Shown here: piece after piece, positions 23,951 to 35,114 of the stretch
Layout of the letters: each line of letters opens with the position of its first letter
How positions within the stretch are numbered: position 1 is the stretch's first letter
Translations under genes and position numbers: made by a program
NCBI GenBank assembly: GCA_035610835.1
Contig: CM069459.1
Span: 22,583,636-22,647,635 of the forward strand
From: Ophiura sarsii
Lineage: Eukaryota; Echinodermata; Ophiuroidea; Amphilepidida; Ophiuridae
Length of the DNA stretch: 64,000 nt
Reading direction: 5' to 3'
Notes under the pieces: generated by a model
What the model was told of the DNA's origin: nothing
Database searches by the model: none
Seen by the model: the letters and a program-made list of their open reading frames with translations, nothing else

Positions 23951-25026
23951 ACCACCAAAATCTTGGGATTGCAGCTTCAAATTTGAATATTTTGGTCGGA
24001 TTTTCTCCATAGGTCTTATTTTTTGTTTTATTAAATAGATGAAAGCTTCACGATTGTAATCTGAAATGTAGAAAATCGCAAACTATTCTTGGGCGAAGTC
24101 TTAATGACAAGTGAGAAGCGGTCCGAAAAGCCGATTGTCACGCCGGTTTTTACGCACTAAAGGTGAGTGCTTTTTGAAATCATAATTATTGAAGAAAAAA
24201 CTGGGATTGTCGATTGTATATGAAATAGTGATACGTTAAAGAGAACAAAAAAAGAAAGACTCTACAAAATTATTTAATAACCAAATTAGGGAGGGGGAGG
24301 CAGGAGAAGCGATTGAAAACCCGATTTATAACACGCGTTTCAATGGGAGCTCTATGGTGGTGTTTTACCTTAACTGGCCCGACTGACACATATTATATAC
24401 GGCCGAGTGCACCGATCTGGCGTAACTTACTAGAGAGATAAGCTACCTCGCTACGCTAGCACATGCCCTAACTGCAGTGTAAATTACCAGAGATGTAATT
24501 TTGAGAGCAAAAGTGGAGAGTAAGATCAGAATAGTAACTATCGAGGTTAATATCCATATAAATTAACACCGTCTCACTTAAACAATACTTGTCGCATGCG
24601 CCAAATGTTTACCATCAGAGAGACAAACAATGACGTTACTGGTGGTCCGTTATACAAAATGTGTCGTCAGTTAACTACGTCACTCCCTGGGTCAAATGTT
24701 AACACGGTAAAGTTAAATAATGAGGCCACGTCCAACTGGTCTGAGAGACATAAAAAATTACTACATTTTAAGTCCGAAAATGTCAAAGTTGTTTTACAAT
24801 TCTCTGGAAAATAAGGACCATCATTGGCAGTGTCTTGCCTCACGTCCGGCGATTTTTTTGTCTCCCTAATCAACATTTGTAAAATTCATTTATTCCGTTT
24901 TAATATGGCATAAAGCAAAATTCACTGAATAAAATGACAGCCGATGGTCAATATAATAATATAATGTAAAGCATCAATTATTGGGAACTTTAATATTGTA
25001 ACATGATTTCAAGATGAATGCGGATG

Positions 25027-25073
25027 CGGGACGTTTAAAATCAGTCTTTCAGTGGTGGATTTTAAACGTCCCG
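25027..25073. repeat. Short inverted repeat
   Basis: Arms CGGGACGTTTAAAATC and its complement, 16 bp each with a 15-nt loop. Another CGGGACG lies at about 25100. It could be the end of a small transposon or a hairpin. Confidence 0.5.
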
Positions 25074-25195
25074 TACATACAAAACAGGGCTTAATAATGC
25101 GGGACGCTTGTTTAAAAAGGTAGCATTTGAACTTCCTTTTTTGCATGATGCACTTATTTATGTTAAAACGAAAACGCTGTACGTTCCGGGATAAC

Positions 25196-25554
25196 GCCTT
25201 TTCACACTGACCCGACGATCGATCATGAGGTTTAAATCATCACTGCTAAGGGGAGATTAAAGGCCCGTTCATACTTCAGTCGTCACTGCGCATCGGTAGA
25301 CGTTCGGCGGATAAAAAGTTGATATTGTTTCAACTGGCGAACCGATCCGCCGACCGACGTCGGCCGATGCCGATGGGCAACGACTTACGAACGCGCCATA
25401 ATTCAGCCGTTTCAAACAAAATGGATACATTCGATCGAACACCTCGTCGGTTTATATTCACACAGGACAGTGGTCAATTTTTGGTGATCAATCATCACAG
25501 CAACTAACGATAAATTAAAATACCGTATCGATTGACGGACCTGTGTGAAAAGGC
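25196..25554. mobile_element. Small element with GCCTTTTCACAC ends
   Basis: The left end reads GCCTTTTCACACTGACC and the right end is its inverted counterpart, GTGTGAAAAGGC, with further matching ATCGAT just inside. About 360 bp, no ORF with a domain. A non-autonomous DNA transposon is the simplest reading. The target duplication is unclear. Confidence 0.55.
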
Positions 25555-26572
25555 TTATTTGCTCACTCTATTTGCCTTTTGATGATTTACAAACTGATGG
25601 GAAGTTGGAACACTGTGACAAGTGTGGTCGCGTTAAGGAGAAAGTTCTTGTTACGCAACCCTAATCATGCAATTGTCCCATCAATTGCGCACACCTCTTC
25701 TTTGAGACAATCATAATCACCGCTAAAGTTGCCAGGCAATTTAATTAGATTTTCAATCCAGTATATTCGTGATACATTATAATATGGCCTATTTTAAACA
25801 TTATAGTTGGTTCATTTTTGGATCGGAATGAACGTTCAAACATTGCTTTCTCTCCCCTAAATACACATTCAGGTGTCAAGAACAACGTATTCTGAATGTA
25901 GTGGGAAAAACAAATTATTGTAACATTTACTAAAAAAATGATTTAACATTGAATTTATATAATTTATTTTATTATTCTGGTGTATCAATACAGATATGGT
26001 TTATAAGTTATTGTATTAATGTTTTTTAAGAGTGCCCGGATATACCCGATTTTTCAGTTGAAATATAAACTGTTAATAATTATTATAATTCAACTGCCTG
26101 TCAATAGTTTCATTAGTATATGTACAGTATTTTGCCTTTTTTTTTACACATTTCCAATATCAAAAACATGTAGTTATTTTTCAAAATTAGTAGTGCTTTG
26201 AGATAAATAGATATTTTTAATACAAGAAATGAGGTAAAACACGCTAGCGTCGGACCATCAAGGTTGGGACTACTGCTTTATCAATCTAGATTGATTTTTC
26301 CACGGTAACTTTGATTGTCAGCTCAATACACGTTGTAGCAATGGTTTAGCCTCTTTTGTGTAGTACCACGGTGATCATCATCGTCCCATTGATGCCGGCA
26401 AGAAGTAACTCCTTTCGTATAGCTTCATATTTGGATGAAGCAAAGGCTATTGACAGATATGTTACCAGATGTTTATGACAAATGAATGATAGGTTTGCAT
26501 ATTTTTGATTTTTAGCCAAATTAATATGCTAATATAGGAAATGTATGTATATTTCTTTTATACACACTTTAG

Positions 26573-26845
26573 CTTGTTGGCCACATACTGCAGACGCATC
26601 CCTATGCATACTGAAGCTCCGCTATGACCCGGCGACTAGAAGAGACAGGTGGGCGATGCCCAAAAATAAAATATGTGGATGTCACATAGTAATCGCCCCT
26701 GAAAATAGAGGTCACGCTAGCTGTCCAATAGCTACACAAGACGAATCTAACCTGTGGTATACTGACGATCCGAATCCTCTCACCTTAAGGAAAAATTGGA
26801 CCCCAGAAAAGCTCAACCAACTTCTGAATAGAGTCGATTTCTGCA
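26573..26845 (+). CDS. Cysteine-rich exon of unknown function, probably of the lectin gene
   Basis: A 273-nt open exon is bounded by an acceptor (ACACTTTAG) at 26572 and a consensus donor (GTAAGT) from 26846, both in phase 1. It encodes 91 residues with six cysteines, including a CGC pair near the middle (NKICGCHIVIAPENRG), and the C-terminal part reads WTPEKLNQLLNRVDFC. Six cysteines suggest a disulphide-bonded extracellular module. I do not recognise the family. Same strand and phase as the next exon at 29563 argue that it belongs to the C-type lectin gene, but 2.7 kb of intron lies between them and no transcript is available. Upstream exons with a start codon and signal peptide are not identified. 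Confidence 0.6.
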
Positions 26846-26859
26846 GTAAGTTATTTTTG

Positions 26860-27560
26860 TAATCAATTAACGACCCAGCATTATTTGGGGGCATCTACTC
26901 ATGTGGGTTAATTAAGCCAGTGACTTTTTATCGTGTATCTGACAACTTTTATTAAATCCTTTTCCAATTGGAAAGTTAGGTCAGAGATGAATTGGAATAA
27001 AATAATCAAACAATAATGATAATAATGAATGGTATAGTGTAATTTCCAATGTGTGCTTGATATAATATCAAATCATTATGATAACAATGATTTTGTTATT
27101 AATTTGTTTATTTATGATATGTTCATTCCCTGATAAAACCTGTACTGTTTGACTTTTTATATCTATCACTAAAAAGCGTGATGAACCACGAAAAAACGTT
27201 GACAGCACAACATTTGCTTATGGAATTGTCAATAGAAGCATGATACAAATCACTATGACAATCAATGCTTCGATTTCATACGTTTTATGTTGGTGGCGGC
27301 TTATAAATATCTTAGGGCGTAAAAAGGAATATATGTATGACAATACTCCATAGAAACATTTTACAATTGACCATGTCAACCCATCCTCTCAATTACTAGC
27401 GTATCAGAAGAAGAAAAAAATGCTCATGTTTGATTTATTGAAGCGTAACTAAAAATAAAAGAGGAAATATTATTATGTTTTAAATAACCTATGAATGTGT
27501 GATAAAATTACGACCATCAGTAGGTTGTAATGCATAGTGATGACAATTACCAATGATCAA
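26860..27560. other. Intron sequence, nothing recognised
   Basis: AT-rich, no exon-like ORF or transposon end seen. Confidence 0.4.
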
Positions 27561-28168
27561 TTAAATCCAATGGGGTGTGTATTTTTGGTCAACCTTTTTG
27601 AGGAAATCTTCCTACTCATCCTTCATTGCACGTTTCCGCGTTCACGCACTTTTGTTAAATATAATGTGGTCTCCCGTTTCTCTCTACATAGCTAAATAAC
27701 GTATGTTTCCCCGTTCAAGCTCCCCCTTTAAATATCACAAAATTACGCATGCTACCCTATTAACTAACTAACGACAAAAATAAAGGCTTCCGTGAGAAAG
27801 AATGCCTCTATACGGGGGTGTTTGGATGAAACAAGTCCACAATCTAAGTTGACAGATTGCCCAAAAAAGCTTTTTTGTGAATGTCCAAAATATTGATGGG
27901 ATTTTTGAATGTTTTTTTGTTTTCTTTGAGTGATAGCACAAGTTGTTTTATTTGTCAATAGGCTTTAAATTCAGTGGGGGTGTGTACTTTGGGTCAACAT
28001 TTATGAGGATATCTTCCCAACTCATTCGTCAAGCTCTCACTATAAAGATAAGCCGATAACGTAAGTTTCGCTGTTCCAGCCCTCCCTTTAAGTAATCATG
28101 GTTGGGGTCTTCGGGCGACATTATTTTTCTTCAAAAATATCAGGAGTTTTGGTGACAGCTACTATATA

Positions 28169-29245
28169 CAGTGCAACAGAGCATAAATTTCCAAAAGTGC
28201 ATGTTATTGAAATTACGCTCTAATTCAAAAAGTAACATATGTAAGACAATATCATATTATAGAATACAGCTTGGTGATTTAATGTCATAGAGAAAAAAAT
28301 GGTTTGACCTTATTTGCATATGATTAGCATATTATAAAGAAATACATTAAAATGTTGCTTTTTTGGAATTTCCAGCAAAAACTATAAATGCTATTAACAC
28401 CAAAGTTACAGGAAATGAAGTTCCCATCATTGCCAACAATACTGTTTGAGAAAAAGTTCACATTTATCTTTACTTTTAACAAGAACCCAAAATCTGTCTT
28501 AATTAAGCTTAATTAATGACCAAACTCGTTGAAATTATTAAGTAATACTGTGTATCCAAACCAGACTTGCATGGTATCAAATTAAAGGTAAAGGTGTGTT
28601 TAAAAGAATGGTCTGAGCAGATAATTCAATATCCCTTTAGTATTTAAAATGTCGTCCTCCAAACATTTAGTATATTTAAAAAGAGAAAAAAACACATGTA
28701 ACCACTATTTCATACAACTGTACTCAGACTTGGCAAAAGTCTATTAATACTTGTGCAGCCATGCACGCAAACAATGGAAGGAATATTCAAGGACATGCCC
28801 ATGCTAAAGGACCAGTGGTTTAAAATTCGCGCTACAAGAAGTTTGAAATGCAATTCGCCAGTGTGCAGTCATAATGGTGTATGTTACTTTAGGTGACCGT
28901 GTGCTGACATGCAGGGGTGTACAAACAGGTATCGTGTTAAAGGCCTGCACCAAGTTTAAATAAAATAGAAATGATTAAATAGTCAAGGCCATGAAAGGAA
29001 GTAGGCAGTAGCTGGTTGGATTAGCGTGTATGGATAATCAAGTATTGGCCAATCCAAAATCAGGTTTAATAAGAAATGTAACAATGCTGATAATCATACA
29101 AGGACACGAAATAGTACTTTAAAACAAAGCTGTTTTAATATATACATACATACATACTTAGGATTGAAATGTTCATTGTTGTACAACAATCAGGAGGCAC
29201 TATATTTATAATTCAATATTTGGAAATGTATGCTCTGTTGCACTG
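28169..29245. mobile_element. TA-flanked element with CAGTGCAACAGAGCATA ends
   Basis: A 1,077-bp element with inverted ends starting CAGTGCAACAGAGCATA and TA on each side (28167-28168, 29246-29247). The duplicated flank at about 30325-30340 has no insertion and so keeps the empty site. No intact transposase ORF is present. A Tc1/mariner-type non-autonomous copy is likely. Confidence 0.8.
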
Positions 29246-29562
29246 TAGGAGTTTTAAGAAGTTTGCACCATGATATATTTTCTCGATAAAATCCTGTTAA
29301 CTTCACTAGGAACAAAGTTTGAACGATTACAAAAAACAAAAGAAATCCTTCTGATTTACAGGGGAGAGGCTGGCACTTTCGTTCCTTGGGGGTATTTGGT
29401 CATAGCGATCGTGTAAAATGAGAGTAGGCAAAAGAATTCCCCCAATAACCAACTTAGTGGGTGTCTTGCCGACCTTGTCAGCAAAATCATACAGAACGCA
29501 TTTCACGATGCTTTTATTTCATTCTGCTTATACCAGTCTTTCTATTTCATTCTATTTCTTAG

Positions 29563-29625
29563 AGGAATCAACTAGCAAGCGTGATGAGACCACTGTCTCG
29601 GATGGGCAGACAACACGTAGTGAAG
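29563..29625 (+). CDS. Ser/Thr-rich linker exon of the C-type lectin gene
   Basis: A 63-nt exon with acceptor TTTCTTAG and donor GTAAGC, phase 1 on both sides. It encodes 21 hydrophilic residues (ESTSKRDETTVSDGQTTRSE), no cysteine. Such a stretch suits a glycosylated or flexible linker before the lectin domain. Its phase fits both the exon upstream and the first lectin-domain exon. Confidence 0.65.
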
Positions 29626-30639
29626 GTAAGCTATGAGTTTTAGAAATAGTTTTACAAGCAAAATTAATATTTGCCCATCACATAATAACAATGCTTATAT
29701 TATACAGGGTGTTCTGAAAGTGTTGATACCTTTTCAGGAGAAACATGGTGCTAATCTCTACTTAACTAAATAACGTATGTTTCCCCGTTCCAGCTTCTCC
29801 CTTTAAATCACGCATGGTATACCCTATTAACTAACTAACGTCCAAAATAAAGGTTTCCGTGCGAAAGAATCCCTCTATACAGGTGTTTGGATGGAACAAT
29901 TCCACGATCTACAACAAAAAAAGGAAGTGCAAAGTTTGACAGATTGCTCAATAAGGTCGGCTTTTTGGTGAATATATCCAAAATATTGAAGGCATTTTTG
30001 AATGCTTTTTTTTCTCTGAGTGATAGCACAAGTAGTTTTATTTTTCAATAGGTTTTAAATTCAGTGGGGGTGTAATTTGCGTCAACATTTATGAGGATAT
30101 TTTCCCCACTCATTCGTCAATGCATGTTTACGTATCCAGCACTCCCGTTAAATGATTTATTGTAGGTTTCCCGTTCAAGCTCTCGCTATAAAGATAACAT
30201 GATAACGTAAGTTTCGCTGTTCCACCCCTCCCTTTAAGTGATTATGGTTGCCCTTTAAGTGATTATGGTTGGGGTCTTTGGGAGACAATTCTTTCTTCAA
30301 AAATATCAGGCGTTTTGGTGACAGCTATATATGGGTCTTAAGAAGTTTGCATCACGATAGAGTTTCTCGATAAAATCCTGTTAAATTCACTAGGAACAAA
30401 GCTTGAACGATTATAAATATTATTTTGCTTCAGATTTACAGGGAAGAGGCTGACACTTTCGTTCCTTGGGGTTATTTGGTCATAGTGACCGTGTAAAATG
30501 AGAGAAGGCAAAATAATTTCCCCCAAAACCACTAAACCCAACTACATGTAAGTAGGTGTCTTACCGGCCTTATCTGCAAAATCATACAGAACGCATTTCA
30601 CGATGCTTTTATTTCATTCAACCTTATTGAAGCAACTAA

Positions 30640-31010
30640 ATGCAAATAGTCCAATTAGACGTTGTATAAAATGTTGGAAATGAGATAGACTATATACATT
30701 CACCGCTGTATTACTCAAATGAAGATGAGAATACTCTGCCAGCGAAGCAAATAATCCATTAAGACGATGTTGGAAATGAGCTCGCCTATAAACATTCACC
30801 GCTGTATTATTAAATTGAAGATGAAAATATTCTGCCAGCGAAGCGACAAGCGGATGAACTTAGGACCAAATTCAACTGTAGTGACACACCTAAGTTCACA
30901 AATAGTCCAATAAGTATAAATTCATTGCTTAAAACATATTCTGCCAGCAAAGCGAAGGCAATATAGGTTCACTGTTTAAACAATTTCTGCAAGCGAAGCG
31001 AAAAGCAGAT
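30640..31010. repeat. ~120-bp tandem repeat
   Basis: Repeated blocks contain CATTCACCGCTGTATTA and ATTCTGCCAGCGAAGCGA; three to four units are visible, the last ones degenerate. Confidence 0.6.
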
Positions 31011-31169
31011 GAAATTAGGACACGTCCGCATGAGTTGAAAAACTATGGCAAAAGAGACAGGGAAAAGGGTCAAACAAGGACGAAGTCGCGTCACCGCGCT
31101 GCTAACCGGGGTGCCCGTTTAAATAATACCGTTTAAATAAAGGTCGATGACCCTAGCCGAATTTATTTT

Positions 31170-31455
31170 CCATGTTCAGTGTTTAAATCGTACTCCTATA
31201 TCTAACCATAAAATACGGAGAATGAGCGACAATGTATTAGAGTAATTTTCAGTTTCCATTGTCCATTTAATACCATTATCTCTCTGGCTTTGACCATATC
31301 AGCAGAAAAGTAAAACAGATGCCAATTACAAATTACTATTAACTGTAGCCATGTTTCAGAGCTATCATAATGATGACAAATATCATAAGGCTGACATTCA
31401 TATTTGGAATGTCATGAGGTAGGAAGTAGAACTAATTGAATGACCCTCGTAAGTA
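31170..31455. mobile_element. Right half of a mariner-like element
   Basis: The sequence parallels 33530-33815, ending in TTGAATGACCCTCGTA as the full element at 32751-33813 does. The left half is absent, so this is a truncated relative. Confidence 0.65.
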
Positions 31456-31558
31456 ATGTAAAGGCGTTTTTGGTGACTACGACAGGCATACACGGTAACG
31501 GGTCTTCACGAGTTTGATGTATGAGTTAATTGAAGGATGGCTTAAACAGTTATCAAAC

Positions 31559-32177
31559 GGGTATTAGTATTTAGTGAAATGGATCAAAATGAGTCGCAAT
31601 GGGTCAAAATGGATCGAAATGAATCGAAATGGATCGAAACATTATAGCAATGATACGGAATGAGTCCAATCTAAAGCTAACTTTACTGGTAAGCGGTCAC
31701 AATTGACAAAAAGCGTATGAAGAAAATCCGTAATTTCCATGGCCCATTTCGCGAAACGTGATGATTAAAAAAGGCCGGTATTTGGTATCGGCAAGCTTTA
31801 TTATTTTTTTATATCTTTATTTCTATAATAATTTTCATTCTTTTCTCTTTCAATCTCGTTCTTTATTTAAGTTACAACTTGTTTCAAATAGACTTGGAAG
31901 TTGTTTTTTGAAGATGAACTAGCCAGTTGTTATTGATTCTGTTTTGAACACTGTCAATTTTCATTAGAGTCTTTTGAACATTTTGAATTGGACATCCTCA
32001 TCTATCATTTTCAGCGATCCCTACTTCACGGTCATGTCGAGCTTACACCCGACTATGTGCACATTACAAACGTATTTCGATTCGTTTCGAGTAATTTCGT
32101 TTCATTTCGACTCCTTTTGACTCATTTCGATCCATTTCAACCCATTTTGATCCATTTCACTCAATACTAATACCCAT
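31559..32177. mobile_element. Element with GGGTATTAGTATT ends and ATGGATCAAA repeats
   Basis: The left end GGGTATTAGTATTTAGTG is matched by an inverted copy at 32150-32177. Next to each end is a run of ten-base units such as ATGGATCAAA and ATGGATCGAA, in inverse orientation at the two ends. Tandem units in the TIRs are a foldback-like feature. No ORF. Confidence 0.65.
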
Positions 32178-32554
32178 TTTAAACGCCATGATTCCGGCAA
32201 ATGACGCATGGCTGATTACTAACTCGAATTTTTGCCAGATCACGCACACTTTCTGTGAAATCAAAGTCCTTGGGTTTAAATCGTAATGTTAATAATTGTA
32301 ATAATGTGATATAAACAGTTCCACTGGCATCCATTGAAAACTATACTGCCTAATTGGTCGATCATAGACATATCATTTTATGCACCAGGGTCAATGTTAG
32401 AATCTTCGAGAAATGGAATGGTAGTCGTATTTTAGTTTATTTTAGTTCAAATGATCTAATCAACCTATCGGAAACACTGTATAGATAGCTTGCAACTCCA
32501 AATGTTGGTCAGGGGCTTAACACAGTTTCATGTTAATTGGTTATTATACTCCAG

Positions 32555-32710
32555 CTGCTTGCGAAACTGATTGGATCACAAATGGAGATTTCTGCTACTA
32601 TTTCGCAAGCACGACTAAAGGGAACTTTAGCCAAGCCGAAACAGACTGCCAGTCTAAGGGCGCCTTCTTAGCGAGTATTCACAGCGTGGAAGAACAAGAC
32701 TTCATGGCCG
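32555..32710 (+). CDS. C-type lectin, domain exon 1
   Basis: This exon begins a C-type lectin-like domain (CTLD), an extracellular fold that often binds carbohydrate with Ca2+. It starts after the acceptor ATACTCCAG, phase 1, and ends at GTAAGT, phase 1. It encodes 52 residues: CETDWITNGDFCYYF, an N-terminal Cys pair typical of long-form CTLDs, then a QAETDCQSKGAFLASIHS block, the classical helix with the first conserved core Cys. The end (EEQDFMA) leads to the next exon. The exon upstream supplies a linker; a signal peptide has not been found, so secretion is inferred from the domain. The order and phases of all three domain exons agree. Confidence 0.88.
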
Positions 32711-32750
32711 GTAAGTTATTTAACATAAACATGATATACACCATGATATA

Positions 32751-33813
32751 CGAGGGTCATTCAATAAGTTCTACATCTTACCTCATAACTTTATTATTAT
32801 ATGAGCCAGTCTTATCAAATATCACACGATTGTAGCTTGAAACCTCAGCTACAAATCCAATGTAAATTGATCCGAGTACTGGTTGTACTTTTCCGGACAT
32901 GCAGTGAGAACCAAACCTCGATTTAGTGTAACGGAAACGGATGAAAAACAGCAAAATATCGCCGAAGTGCTTTTTCAATTGGCCTATTGTAAGAGGCAAA
33001 ACATACCTATCGGTCAATGGTAACCGTTCTAAATGTCAGATATCTCTTTAACAGACTGTAAACAATAAAGTTGACCGATTGGTTTGGAGAAAAAAATGTG
33101 CCCTCTGATTAGCCAGATCCAGGTCAGGACAACCATTCAGTTTACCCCTCCCCTAGAGAACCCTGTAAAAGTCATATTTGACTTTCATGATAACTAAGCG
33201 ATCTTCAATATATCGAACTAAATGGAGGGATTTAAATTCTGTCAAAGTGATAATTTTCTATCATTGACTACCTGATTGACTATTCTGAAGGCTGTACATA
33301 AATAAAACCCATAAAGTGATTATTATGGTAAAGATTTAACATTCGAGGCATCATTGTGGCTTGTGTTGTAACAACGAAAATTTGACTGATGGCAGTATTC
33401 TGGTATGCCAAAGGCATAGCAATACATTTAAGTTGATAGTACACTATTTGCGAGCCTACAAGAGTTAATATTGTTTACAATCTTATCTATACATGATAAT
33501 ACTGTAATATATTCAGATATCATTCATTCATTTCCATTTTTAGTATTTAAATCAGGCTCTTATATCTAACCATGCAATACGAAAATACACCCGAAAATAT
33601 GTGTATATTTTTAAGGTAATTTTCTGTGTCCATTGTCCAAAATCGCTCTCTGAATTTGACCGCGTCATAACAAAAGTAAAACAGATATCAATTATCATTT
33701 ACTACACATTTGTAGCTATGATTCGGAGCTATAATCATGACAAATGTCACGAGGTTGACATTAATATTAGCGATGTTATGAGGGAGGAGGTAGAACTTAT
33801 TGAATGACCCTCG
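32751..33813. mobile_element. Mariner-like non-autonomous element
   Basis: Ends are inverted, starting CGAGGGTCATTCAATAAGTT, with TA on both sides (32749-32750, 33814-33815). The end sequence is typical of mariner elements. The 1.06-kb length would fit a short mariner, but no transposase motif is readable. It sits 40 bp after the donor of lectin domain exon 1. Confidence 0.8.
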
Positions 33814-33819
33814 TAGGTA

Positions 33820-35110
33820 TTGGAACTAATAGTGTCCACATTTGTAAACTGTACCAATATGTTACATTTCTATTGTTTCCGATCTTACAACTACGAGTTG
33901 TGAAGAGTATTTTTCGTTGTTTCTCATCACAGATGTTTATTCCCATGTTGTGACCCCGGTCAAAGCGCCCTTTTGAGCAGCGATTCACATGCCAGCATGC
34001 TGTGTTCAAGTTCACTGTATTCTTAGCACTTATGACCTCACAAATAGTCAGCTCTGTGCAATGTTTGTGTCCTCGGGCATCAATTGCCTCGGGCATCAAT
34101 TGCCTCGTTTACCCAAGCAAGATTGGGCAGCTGTTAAGGGTGATATTACAATCCAAGTGATGAGCACTTAGCCAGTTGTCACATAAGTGGAGCAAAATGA
34201 TTGTGACGATTTCCTAACGGCAGCATAATAATAATAGGCTACAGCGCTTCGGAATAGGCTGCCTAGATAAGCGGCGCTATATAAATTGATTGTTATCTCG
34301 TTGGCTGTGCCAACTCGTATAATAGCCTACATATATTATAATGTACCACTGTAATATGAATATCCAACCTAACATTATTTATGATGGTTAGCCAAGTTAG
34401 AACGCACTCTCATCTCGCTATGCGTGTTTATGGTAACCTTAAGCTTGGAATAAGTAATAGTGGTAACTGAGCTCTACATGTATAGTGATTATATATCAGT
34501 GATATGCTTATCTACATCCATATCTGTTTTGGGTATCAAGAGCAAATGTGAACAATAGCCCAACGGACATGGTTAATGAACTGAGCAATAGCTCTGAAAG
34601 GCCAATCCATTGGTCCACTGCAATATGTATAATACAAGAAACACCAATGGGCAGGGGTTAAAACGGCAATGAAAGCGACATATTAAAATAAAAGCAGGAT
34701 CATATGAAAAAGAACATTTGGAAACCAGCGACATAATCTCATATTTGATCATGGGAGTACTACTTCTACGATAAACCCTCGTCCTTCTGAGACGTTTTTG
34801 ATGGCTTACCCTTCCCCCGGGTAAGGTAATAGCCTCATTTTTTCCAGTCAAAATGAGCGCAAGGAATGTAAAATGTGATCGCCTAGACGCCCTAGGTCAC
34901 TGACCTTTGCGTTTTAGCGAAATTTCTTAGCCACCCTCTCCCCCTTATGAGAACGAGGGGCTTTCACTTTGAATACTGGTATACATATTCAACGATTTGT
35001 AATAGTTTCTTATGGAGGGTGCTCGCTACTAAATAAATAACATAACATGACATAACATACAAATTAATATTTGTAAGGCCCAATACTATCTATCATACAC
35101 GCTAACTAAT
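33820..35110. other. Intron sequence, mostly unassigned
   Basis: At about 34225-34295 lies AGCGGCGCTATATAAATTG, which resembles the 3' end of common SINE/LINE families in marine animals. There is a short direct repeat of GGGCATCAATTGCCTC at about 34076-34105. Nothing else is recognised. Confidence 0.4.
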
Positions 35111-35114
35111 AGGC

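Larger units (their letters stand above)
27570..30625. repeat. Two-copy local duplication in lectin introns
   Basis: The stretch 27690-28166 plus 29248-29520 reappears at about 29757-30620. Shared landmarks are AACGTATGTTTCCCCGTTC, CCCTATTAACTAACTAACG, ATCCTGTTAA and CAAAATCATACAGAACGC. Copy 1 holds an extra 1.08-kb element (28169-29245) that copy 2 lacks. The coding exon at 29563-29625 follows copy 1; the matching spot after copy 2 shows only weak similarity to it. Confidence 0.75.

Noticed and set aside
24600..24880. Possible small transposon with GAGACAAA ends
   Set aside because: The two ends match weakly (GAGAGACAAACAATG against GGGAGACAAAAAAAT) and no target duplication is visible.
26573..26845. 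Interleukin-17-like domain in the Cys-rich exon
   Set aside because: A YDP...C.C stretch looks loosely similar, but the later conserved GCTC-type segment is missing. Not enough to name it.
32778..33017. Mariner transposase in the element at 32751-33813
   Set aside because: The minus ORF there has no helix-turn-helix or DD(D/E) motif that I can see.
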